DNA from: Cystobacter ferrugineus
GTDB lineage: Bacteria > Myxococcota > Myxococcia > Myxococcales > Myxococcaceae
Assembly (NCBI RefSeq): GCF_001887355.1
Contig: NZ_MPIN01000014.1
Span: forward strand, 231,684 to 295,683
DNA length: 64,000 nt
Direction of reading: 5' to 3'
Shown here: positions 8,741-16,092 of the stretch, in pieces
Layout: the number at the start of each line of letters is the position of its first letter
How positions within the stretch are numbered: position 1 is the first letter of the stretch
Translations under genes and position numbers: made by a program
The notes under the pieces: model-generated
What the model was told of the DNA's origin: nothing
The model's input: the letters and a program-made list of their open reading frames with translations, nothing else
The model's database searches: none

Positions 8741-9460
8741 TTGGACGCCTACCTCGAGGCCCTCAAGGCCTACCAGAGCTTCAACCCCGCGGGCTGGGTG
8801 GCCCTCTACCGGGTGCTGCCCATGTGGGCCGGCATCGTGAGCGGCGTGCTGGGATTGGTCCTCCTGCTGGCGGGGGGGGGCCGCCTGTTCCGCGTGCTGG
8901 CCGGCCCCATTGGAGCATGCATCGCCCTGGGGTGGACGGGCCTGCTGCTCACCCGCTTCTCCCTCGGGTGGGCGGATCCTCGCCTGATCAACGGCATCGC
9001 CACCGCGCTCGCCATCGTGGGGTTTCTCTTTCCCTCCATCATCGTCTACCTGGGCGTGGGCATCCCCCTGGGTCTGCTCGGCGGGGAGATCGCCGGGCCC
9101 AATGACTTCGTCATCGGGTTCGCGCCGGGCCTCATCCTCGGAGGGCTCATCGGTGTGGTGCTCTACCGGCAGATGGCCGCCATCATCGCCTCGTGCTTCG
9201 GTGGGTGGCTGCTGGTCATCGGGGCCATGGCGGCCCTGCACCGCTTCACGGGCCTGGTGGGCGTCATGGCCAAGCAGCCCTGGGGCATCGTCATCGCCGC
9301 GGGCCTCTTCGCGCTCGCCGGCAGCATCTACCAGATCGCCGTGCGGCCCTCCCCCGAGGAAGCCGAGCGGCAGCGCGCCGAGCGCCAGAAGCTCAAGCAG
9401 CGCAAGGCGGAACAGAAGGCCCTCGAGAAGCGTTGGAGCGTTCCCCGGGGCGGAGAGTAG
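8741..9460 (+). CDS. Polytopic membrane protein with basic C-terminal tail (DUF4203/TM7-like)
   Basis: 239 residues starting at the TTG at 8741. An AGGA (8730-8733) overlapping the preceding gene's stop codon is correctly placed for this start, so translation is probably coupled to the 86-residue protein. Six or seven hydrophobic segments occupy residues 25-195, with glycine-rich helices (VIGFAPGLILGGLIGVVLY) reminiscent of DUF4203/TMEM198 proteins. Residues 200-239 are a strongly charged Lys/Arg/Glu helix likely in the cytoplasm. A run of nine G (8872-8880) falls inside the first membrane segment and could slip. Function unknown. A later ATG start at 8821 would delete part of the N-terminus and is less likely. 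Confidence 0.7.
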   Translation: MDAYLEALKAYQSFNPAGWVALYRVLPMWAGIVSGVLGLVLLLAGGGRLFRVLAGPIGACIALGWTGLLLTRFSLGWADPRLINGIATALAIVGFLFPSIIVYLGVGIPLGLLGGEIAGPNDFVIGFAPGLILGGLIGVVLYRQMAAIIASCFGGWLLVIGAMAALHRFTGLVGVMAKQPWGIVIAAGLFALAGSIYQIAVRPSPEEAERQRAERQKLKQRKAEQKALEKRWSVPRGGE

Positions 9461-9544
9461 GCCCCGGGACTCAGGCTTTACCTGCACCTGGGCCGCGCGT
9501 AGAGTCCGCGCCCCCTCACCTCCCCCCCGGGACGAGCGACACCG

Positions 9545-10420
9545 ATGCGCCAGGCCAGACGCAAGGAGAAGAACGCCGAGACCAGGGAGCCCAGGCGCTC
9601 CGAGCCCCCGCCGGAGCCCTCACCCGAGCCGTCCCAGGAGACGGCCGCGGAGGTCCCGCCCGCCTGGAAGAAGCCCGAGGGACTGTCTGCCCGGGGCTGG
9701 GCGGTGCTCGGCGTCGTGCTCGTCCTGCTGCAATTCCCCCTCATCCACTACGCCCTCTTCCGGAGCGAGCCCGCCACCACCACCCAGGTGCCCTACTCCC
9801 AGGACTTCGCGGATCCAGGCGTGGTGGCGCGCGACTTCTTCTCCACGGGCGGCTTCTGGCGCGTGGTGAACGGCGAGCTGCTGTCGCCCGGCGTGAAGAA
9901 CAATCCGCTGTGGCTCCAGGCGTCGCTGCCCGCGGACGTGGCCGTCGAGTTCGACGTGCGCTCCGAGTCGCCCGAGGGCGACATCAAGGTGGAGCTCTTC
10001 GGCGATGGCTCCGACCACGCCTCCGGCTACATCTTCATCCACGGCGGGTGGAACAACACGCTGTCCATCATCGCGAGGCTGGACGAGCACGGCAGGTCCC
10101 TGGACGCGCTCGAGCGCCAGGCGCGGCGCGTGGCGGAGCAGCGGGGCACCCCGCAACAGACGGGTCTCGTGGAGACGGGCGTCTTGCGCGCCAGGACGCA
10201 CATGCGCGTGGAGGCCAGGCCCTATCCGGTGACCCGGGGACAGACCTATCACTGGCGTATCGAGCGCAAGGGCTCGCTGTTACGCTGGAGCATCGACGGC
10301 AAGCCCTTCATGCAGTTCGATGATCCCATCCCCCTCAAGGGAAAGGGTCACGATCGCTTCGGGTTCTCTAGCTGGGAGGCCCAACTCTTCTTCGACAATC
10401 TGAAGATCGAGCCGCTGTAG
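9545..10420 (+). CDS. Membrane-anchored protein with jelly-roll (GH16/DUF1080-like) ectodomain
   Basis: 291 residues. A charged, Pro-rich cytoplasmic N-terminus (1-50) precedes one membrane helix (about 51-72). The remaining ~215 residues are predicted beta-rich and outside the membrane, with strands such as VAVEFDVRSESPEGDIKVELFG and HWRIERKGSLLRWSIDGKPF. That pattern (low-affinity sugar or ligand beta-sandwich, 3-keto-disaccharide hydrolase/DUF1080 or LamG type) suggests a carbohydrate-binding ectodomain. No catalytic acid pair could be assigned. It lies 84 nt downstream of the polytopic membrane protein and 55 nt upstream of the ketosynthase-like gene, possibly one operon. Confidence 0.65.
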   Translation: MRQARRKEKNAETREPRRSEPPPEPSPEPSQETAAEVPPAWKKPEGLSARGWAVLGVVLVLLQFPLIHYALFRSEPATTTQVPYSQDFADPGVVARDFFSTGGFWRVVNGELLSPGVKNNPLWLQASLPADVAVEFDVRSESPEGDIKVELFGDGSDHASGYIFIHGGWNNTLSIIARLDEHGRSLDALERQARRVAEQRGTPQQTGLVETGVLRARTHMRVEARPYPVTRGQTYHWRIERKGSLLRWSIDGKPFMQFDDPIPLKGKGHDRFGFSSWEAQLFFDNLKIEPL

Positions 10421-10475
10421 CCACGGGAACCACTCCCAGCCACCCGCGGCGAACAAGGAATCAGGGGAACACAAC

Positions 10476-12038
10476 GTGCGCAGAGTCGGAATCTTTGGCT
10501 GGGGAGTGGTCGCGCCCCGGTCCCGGAACATCGAGTCCTTCGAGAAGAACCTCGCGACGTCGGATAGCTGGCTGTCCGCGTTCAACGGCTTCGGTCCCAA
10601 CAACTTCCTGGTGGGCAACCCGGACTTCGACTTCGCCGAGTACAAGCCGTGGGTGGACGCGCGCTTTCCCGCCACGCGCTTCGCCCAGCTCGACAAGAAG
10701 ATGGGCATGCCCACGAAGATGGCGATCGGCTCCTTCATCCAGGCACTGGGGCAGAACCCCGGGCTGGAGCAGGCGCTGCAGGCGCTGGGGCCCCGCGCCC
10801 ACGTCTACGTGGGCACCGGGCTGGGTGACCTGCCCACCGTCCATGACATCACCCTGAACCTGCACCGCGCCCAGCGCCGCTGGGACCGCTTCTGGGCGGC
10901 GCCCGAGCGCAACTCCGCCCTGCGCCACTGGCTGGAGACGCGCGAGCCCCTGCCCGGCCTGCCGCCCGACCCCACCACGGTGGAGGAGAACGATCGGGAC
11001 GTGGCCGAGGAGGCGTGGTGGCACTTCTGGGCGGGCCAGTCGTCCGAGCTGCGCGAGTACCTCGCCGAGCAGAAGGAGATTGAAGGACTGGGCGTGGAGA
11101 GCGGCAACGTGGAGGCCGCCAAGCTCGCCGTCATCAAGGAGAAGCGCACGCGCAACCAGCGCCTGCAGAAGAAGTGGGGCGCGCCCGAGCCGCCGTGGAA
11201 CGCGGTGCCGGCGGAGATCCTGTGGAACATCCACAACATGCCCGCCTCGCAGATCTCCATCATGGGCAAGCTCACCGGCATGTCGTTCGCGCCCGTGGCG
11301 GCCTGCTCCTCGTTCGGCTACGGCCTGAAGCTGGCGCTCGACGCCATCCGCCGTGGTGACGCGAAGGCAGTGGTGCTGGGCATGACGGATCCGCCGCCGC
11401 ATCCGCTCGTGGTGGGCGGCTTCTACAACGCGCGCGTGGTGAGCGCGGACGGCGCCGTGTCCAAGCCCCTCACGCAGCTGCGCGGCACGCACGTGGCCGG
11501 CGGCTCGGTGGTGTGGATCCTCGGGGACCTGGAGCACTTCACCGCCCAGGGCTTCAAGCCGCTGGGCATGGAGCCGCTGAGCGTGGGCGTCACCTCGGAC
11601 GCGGACCACATCATCACCCCCTCGAAGGAAGGCCCCACCGTGGCCATCCACGAGGCCCTGGGCCAGGCGGGCTTGAGCCCCGCGGACATGGGGAGCTGGG
11701 ACTTGCACGCCACCGCCACCCCGGGGGACTACCTGGAGATGGAGACGTTGCGCGCGGTGCTGCCCGAGACGGTGCTCGTCACCGCGCGCAAGGGCACCTT
11801 CGGCCACGGAATGGGCGCCGGAGGCGGCTGGGAGCTGACGGCCCAGTACCTCGGCTACGCGCGCGGCCAGGTGTTCCCCACGCCCCTGAGCGAGGGCGAG
11901 CTCAACAAGGAGATCGGCCGCGTGCACGAGCGCTACGTGTTCGACTCGCCCGTGGCCTCGCCCCAGGGCTGCGCCGGCAAGCTGTCCATGGGCGTGGGCG
12001 GCATCAACGCCTGCGTCATCTCCCGCCCCTGGCGCTGA
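10476..12038 (+). CDS. Stand-alone beta-ketoacyl synthase-like enzyme with large insertion
   Basis: 520 residues from a GTG start at 10476 (AGGGGA upstream). The thiolase-fold condensing-enzyme triad is intact: C277 in VAACSSFGYG, H411 in DLHATATPGD and H444 in GTFGHGMGAGG, so decarboxylative condensation of acyl-thioesters is expected. The protein is about 100 residues longer than FabF-type KAS II. The surplus is a charged helical insert around residues 130-250 (FWAAPERNSALRHWLETREP and onward) before the nucleophile region. There is no ACP, KR or malonyl transferase beside it, so it probably borrows the fatty acid synthase ACP or serves a dispersed lipid or secondary pathway. The very end (MGVGGINACVISRPW) is the standard KS C-terminal motif. 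Confidence 0.8.
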   Translation: MRRVGIFGWGVVAPRSRNIESFEKNLATSDSWLSAFNGFGPNNFLVGNPDFDFAEYKPWVDARFPATRFAQLDKKMGMPTKMAIGSFIQALGQNPGLEQALQALGPRAHVYVGTGLGDLPTVHDITLNLHRAQRRWDRFWAAPERNSALRHWLETREPLPGLPPDPTTVEENDRDVAEEAWWHFWAGQSSELREYLAEQKEIEGLGVESGNVEAAKLAVIKEKRTRNQRLQKKWGAPEPPWNAVPAEILWNIHNMPASQISIMGKLTGMSFAPVAACSSFGYGLKLALDAIRRGDAKAVVLGMTDPPPHPLVVGGFYNARVVSADGAVSKPLTQLRGTHVAGGSVVWILGDLEHFTAQGFKPLGMEPLSVGVTSDADHIITPSKEGPTVAIHEALGQAGLSPADMGSWDLHATATPGDYLEMETLRAVLPETVLVTARKGTFGHGMGAGGGWELTAQYLGYARGQVFPTPLSEGELNKEIGRVHERYVFDSPVASPQGCAGKLSMGVGGINACVISRPWR

Positions 12039-12053
12039 CGCGAGGCGCGGCGC

Positions 12054-12806
12054 CTAGTCGATGCGCACCGAGCCGCCCTCGGTGCGCACCTGCTCGATGG
12101 ACAGGCCCATGAGCCGCGTCAACAGCTCGCGCGCCAGCTCGCGCGCCGTGCGCTGCAGCGCCGGCTGGCGCGTGTCCCGCCCCTCCGAGTAGAGCCCGAG
12201 GATGATGGAGCCCGAGAGCACGGCGGACTCGTACAGCTCCTGCTTCTCCCGGTCCGACAGCCGCTGCTCCTTGAGCCGCAGGGCGAAGCCCGCGTTGATC
12301 TGCCGCAGCATGCTCCCCTGCTGCGCGGGGCTGAGCACCCGGCCGTCCTTGAACACGCTGTAGGCGGCGCCGAAGAGGAAGTTGAAGGCACCCGCCAGGT
12401 TGTTCTTCAAGCGGAAGTCATCATCGCGATCGAGCTGCTGCTCGTACTGCCTGAGCAGCAGCATCAGACTCGCCTCGAGCTGCCGGCGCGCCTCCTTGTC
12501 CAGGTCGGGCACGGCCTCCGCCACCCGCTTGGGCATGATGGGGTTGCCCACGGTGCGAAACGACGACACCGACAGCGGCAGCTCCTCGGGGGAGACGGCC
12601 TCCTCTCCGCTCCGGCCCGGCGGCTTCTCGCGCGGGACTTCCGCGCGGACCTTTGTCGGAAGGGAGAGCTTGAAGCCACTGCCCGCGAACACCGCGCTGT
12701 CGTACTCACGGTAGGCACTCAGGGGCCGGGCGACCGCGGGCCCCCCCCCGCTGCCCAGGGCGCACACCGTCGCGAGGACGGCGACCTTCCTGTAAACACC
12801 CCTCAT
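12054..12806 (-). CDS. Exported hypothetical protein (DUF6683-like)
   Basis: 250 residues from the ATG at 12806, which has GGAGGGGG just upstream; a longer reading to 12971 adds an unlikely Gly/Pro-rich leader. A signal peptide ends near ARP. The mature region has the pattern LKNNLAGAFNFLFGAAYSVFKDG and long amphipathic helices with the Lys/Glu-rich stretch RLKEQRLSDREKQELYE, resembling the small exported DUF6683 family. No catalytic motif is visible. A run of nine C (12741-12749, plus strand) sits in the signal-peptide coding part and would shift the frame if it changed length. The gene converges with the ketosynthase gene and diverges from the MBL-fold gene. Confidence 0.65.
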   Translation of the reverse strand: MRGVYRKVAVLATVCALGSGGGPAVARPLSAYREYDSAVFAGSGFKLSLPTKVRAEVPREKPPGRSGEEAVSPEELPLSVSSFRTVGNPIMPKRVAEAVPDLDKEARRQLEASLMLLLRQYEQQLDRDDDFRLKNNLAGAFNFLFGAAYSVFKDGRVLSPAQQGSMLRQINAGFALRLKEQRLSDREKQELYESAVLSGSIILGLYSEGRDTRQPALQRTARELARELLTRLMGLSIEQVRTEGGSVRID

Positions 12807-12969
12807 GCCCCCTCCGATGGCTGGAACACAGAATCCACCCGGCACCCTCCTCCCACTCCAGCCCACGGTCCCGGTCTGGCGCGGAGCATCATCGGAAAGT
12901 ACGGGGGGGGCAAGCAGTGGGCTCGCCCCGCCCGCACCGGTACCATCGTCCTGGTAGGACCACGAATTC

Positions 12970-14520
12970 ATGCCGCTCTCTCTTCATCGCGGTGTCAGTC
13001 TCGCCGTGCTCGCCTCCGCCCGGACCGAGGCCGAGCACCATGAGGACCTGGGCTGCAGCATCCAGGGTCCCACCTCCCGCCCCGTGCGCCGGGCCCAGCT
13101 CGCGCTCAAGCAACAACTCGCGAAGCTCGGCCCCGAGCGCGCCCTGCGCGAGGCGCGCGCCCTCGTGCGCTGGCTCGAGGACACGCCCCGCTACGCCGCG
13201 CTGTGCACCGACGGCCGCCGCCGGCTGGGCCGGCGTCCCGTGCGGCGGGAGGTGCTCTTTCCCGATGCCACCCGGCACACGCCCCGCGTGCTGCATCTGC
13301 GCAAGGAGGAGCAGGGGCTCGACTTCCCCGTGAAGGCGCGCGAATGGCCCGTGCTCGCCGAGCTCTTCGCGACGCTGGCGCGCGGAGCGACTCCCGCCGA
13401 GCTGCGGGCCCTCTCGGCGCTGCCCGCCGCGGGCGAGCTGCTCGCGGACCTGTCCGACGCGGGCTGGCTCGTGCGGCACGAGGCACCGGTGGAGGTGCCC
13501 ACGCCGGGCGCGCTCTTCGTCGGCCACAACACCGTGCTGGTGGCGAGCACCCAGGCGCGCGTCCTGGTGGACCCGTACTTCCGCCCCGCCCACCCGTTGG
13601 ACCGGGCGGACTACCAGCCCATGCAGCCCAGGGACCTGGGGCGGGTGGACGCCGTCGTCATCACCCACTCACATGGGGACCACTTCCACCTGGGCTCGCT
13701 GCTGCAACTGCCGCGCGACACGCGCATCCTCGTGCCCGCGGTGGCGCGCGAGAGCCTCTTCTCCACCGACTGCGCCCTGCGGCTCCAACAGTTGGGCTAC
13801 ACCCGGGTGGAGCCACTGCGCTGGGGCGAGGAGCGCCAGGTGGGGGACATCACCGTGCGCGCCCTGCCCTTCCATGGCGAGCAGCCCACCGATGGCGAGG
13901 GCCTGTACCCGGGGCTCTTCAACGAGGGGAACACGTGGCTGGTGCGCGCGCCGGGCTTCTCCGCGGCCTTCTTCGCCGACGCGGGACATGACGTGCGTGG
14001 AGACATGGAGGACGTGTGCCGCGCGCTGCGCGAGGAAGCGCCCGTGGACGTGCTCTTCTGCGGGGTGCGCGGCTTCCGGCTCGAGCCGCTCTTCTTCGGC
14101 TACACCACGCTGGACGCCTACCTCGTCGACGTGCCCGTGGACGCGCTCACCCGGCCCCAGCGGCTCATGGCCGGCCCCGAGGAGGCGCTGCGCTACGGAG
14201 AGCTGCTCGGCGCGCGCTACGTGGTGCCCTGCGCGGATGGCGGCGCCCCCTGGTACTGGCGCGAGGGAATGGGCCCACGCTACCCCGGCTATCCGGGCGA
14301 GCCCGTGAGCGGCGCCAGCACCCGTGACGAGAACCCGGACGCGGACCCCTACCCCGAGCGGCTGGAGCAGGTGCGCCGACGCGAGCGGCACGGGCCCAAG
14401 GCCCTGCTGCTGCGATCTGGCGAGGCGCTGGCGTGGCGGGGCCGCAAGTCCCCCGAGCGCCTCCAGTACTCCGGCTTCCGCTGGCCGTTCGGCCCTCCTC
14501 CCGAGCCGGGGAGCGACTGA
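12970..14520 (+). CDS. MBL-fold metallo-hydrolase with N-terminal extension
   Basis: 516 residues. Residues 225-480 are a metallo-beta-lactamase fold with the zinc motif H233-S-H235-G-D237-H238 in VVITHSHGDHFH and a later FADAGHD that supplies further ligands. The first ~180 residues, which contain predicted winged-helix-like segments (LAELFATLARGATPAELRAL), are not part of the core fold. The family includes lactonases, phosphodiesterases and UlaG/NAPE-PLD-type enzymes; the spacing here is closest to the UlaG/NAPE-PLD-like L-ascorbate-lactonase superfamily, but the substrate is unknown. No signal peptide is present. The divergent gap to the exported protein gene (12807-12969) carries its promoter. 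Confidence 0.8.
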   Translation: MPLSLHRGVSLAVLASARTEAEHHEDLGCSIQGPTSRPVRRAQLALKQQLAKLGPERALREARALVRWLEDTPRYAALCTDGRRRLGRRPVRREVLFPDATRHTPRVLHLRKEEQGLDFPVKAREWPVLAELFATLARGATPAELRALSALPAAGELLADLSDAGWLVRHEAPVEVPTPGALFVGHNTVLVASTQARVLVDPYFRPAHPLDRADYQPMQPRDLGRVDAVVITHSHGDHFHLGSLLQLPRDTRILVPAVARESLFSTDCALRLQQLGYTRVEPLRWGEERQVGDITVRALPFHGEQPTDGEGLYPGLFNEGNTWLVRAPGFSAAFFADAGHDVRGDMEDVCRALREEAPVDVLFCGVRGFRLEPLFFGYTTLDAYLVDVPVDALTRPQRLMAGPEEALRYGELLGARYVVPCADGGAPWYWREGMGPRYPGYPGEPVSGASTRDENPDADPYPERLEQVRRRERHGPKALLLRSGEALAWRGRKSPERLQYSGFRWPFGPPPEPGSD

Positions 14521-14638
14521 GCACCAGGCCGGAGAGCGGGCAACCGAGCCGTGTGCTCCGCCGCGCGTCCTGCACGCGCGGGGAATCGGATGGACCTTGA
14601 AGCCTCGTCGGTCATTCGATTCCGAAAGGGGACGGGAC

Positions 14639-14857
14639 ATGAAGGGTCGTCAGCGCGTGTGCAAGAAGCACATCCGGCAGGCCGGGTGGAGCATCGCGAA
14701 CGAGGGGCCGCGGGAGCAGAAGTACTACCTCGAGCTGCATGGGCCCCGTGGGGAGCAGATGAAGGTCGACGCCGGCTCCAAGGCACTGGCCTATCGCCAC
14801 GCCGAGCGGCAGGTGATGGGCGCGGAGCCGGGTGCCGCCCTCTGGGCGTCGACCTGA
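14639..14857 (+). CDS. Small hypothetical protein
   Basis: 72 residues starting at ATG 14639 with AAAGGGGACGGG upstream as ribosome binding site. The sequence is basic and compact (CKKHIRQAGWSIANEGPREQKYYLELHGPRGEQMKVDAG), with a predicted beta-beta-alpha arrangement, and shows no signal peptide or membrane segment. Codon use is like the neighbouring genes. It starts 119 nt after the MBL-fold gene and ends 110 nt before the nucleotidyltransferase gene. Not recognised; a small nucleic-acid or protein-binding role is only a guess. Confidence 0.6.
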   Translation: MKGRQRVCKKHIRQAGWSIANEGPREQKYYLELHGPRGEQMKVDAGSKALAYRHAERQVMGAEPGAALWAST

Positions 14858-14966
14858 GAGCGGCTGCTCACCAGGGGGGCAACCCGCCAGACGGGCCATT
14901 CTCCGCCACTCTGCGCTCGGTTGCCCCCGGACCTACCTTTGCCGATAGGACAACCGAGGGCGTGCC

Positions 14967-15821
14967 ATGAGCGACATCGACACCCAGATGGCTGGGCAGG
15001 ACACGACACAAGCGCAGGACGAGCAGTCGAAGCGGACCAGCAAGGCGCCTCCGCCGATGCAGGCGGACCAACGCACGCCCATCGAGCGGGGCGCGCACCT
15101 GCTGGCCCTGAGCACGCTCAAGAACGCGGAGATTCCCTTCGTGGTCGCGGGCGCCTACGCGCTGCATGTCTATACGGGCATCTACCGCAGCACCAAGGAC
15201 CTGGACATCTTCCTCAAGCGCGAGCACGTCGAGCGCGCCATGGAAGCCCTGTCGAGCATGTCCTTCCAGACGAAGATGCACGACCCGGTGTGGATCGCCA
15301 AGGCGTACGCCAACGACGAGTACTTCGCCGACCTCATCTTCAGCTCGGGCAACGGGGTGGCGGTGGTGGATGACCTGTGGATCGACCGGGCCCAGTCCGG
15401 TGTCGTCCACGGCCTGCCCATCCTCGTGGCGCCGCCCGAGGACATCATCTGGTCCAAGGCCTTCGTCTGTGAGCGCGAGCGCTTCGACGGCACGGACATC
15501 AACCACCTCATCCTCGCGCGCGGCAAGCAGATGGACTGGAAGCACCTGATGATGCGCTTCGAGCCGCATTGGGAAGTGCTCCTGGCCCACGTCACCTTCT
15601 ACCGCTTCAGCTACCCCGGCCAGCGCGACCACGTGCCGCAATGGGTCTGGGAGGAATTGCTCGACCGGGCGCGCCGGCAGCAGAACGAGCCGGACAAGAA
15701 GAAGCTCTGCCGGGGCATGCTCATCGCCCAGGGCCAGTACCGCGTGGACGTCGAGCACTGGAACTACACCGATGCCCGCATGGAAGAGGTGCCTACGTTC
15801 CGAGACTACAAGAAGCCCTGA
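14967..15821 (+). CDS. Nucleotidyltransferase-fold protein
   Basis: 284 residues. After a polar N-terminus (1-40), the region GAYALHVYTGIYRSTKDLDIFLK carries the nucleotidyltransferase signature: a glycine-containing loop followed by D78-L-D80, two of the metal-binding acidic residues. The rest matches the AbiEii/DUF6036-type or NTP_transf family with YRSTKDLDIF and a conserved alpha-helical C-terminus. Such proteins transfer NMP to a substrate or act as antitoxin/toxin partners, but no partner gene adjoins it, so an AbiEii-type toxin role is not supported. A strong rho-independent terminator follows at 15847-15878. Confidence 0.75.
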   Translation: MSDIDTQMAGQDTTQAQDEQSKRTSKAPPPMQADQRTPIERGAHLLALSTLKNAEIPFVVAGAYALHVYTGIYRSTKDLDIFLKREHVERAMEALSSMSFQTKMHDPVWIAKAYANDEYFADLIFSSGNGVAVVDDLWIDRAQSGVVHGLPILVAPPEDIIWSKAFVCERERFDGTDINHLILARGKQMDWKHLMMRFEPHWEVLLAHVTFYRFSYPGQRDHVPQWVWEELLDRARRQQNEPDKKKLCRGMLIAQGQYRVDVEHWNYTDARMEEVPTFRDYKKP

Positions 15822-15846
15822 GCGCGCACCTCGGCCCGCTGTCCTC

Positions 15847-15878
15847 CGACAGGCACATCCCCCCGGGTGTGCCTGTCG
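15847..15878 (+). terminator. Hairpin terminator after nucleotidyltransferase gene
   Basis: An 11-bp perfect inverted repeat (CGACAGGCACA / TGTGCCTGTCG) encloses a 10-nt loop and begins 26 nt after the stop codon. A short run of T follows (GCTTTCC). Confidence 0.75.
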
Positions 15879-16092
15879 TGCTTTCCGCAATCGTTTCGAT
15901 CGCCACGAACTTCACTCCGCCGCGAGAACTCCAGCCACGAGAAAACTCCCCGGGTAAGACAACACAGAGGATGCGGACCATTTTTTCGGGTCAATTCAAG
16001 ATAAACGCCTAAAACTCGTTTTTCATGTTCCTGCCACGGCTGGGAATGAGGTAGAAAGACTTCATTCAACCCAGACATAGACAGGAACAGGC

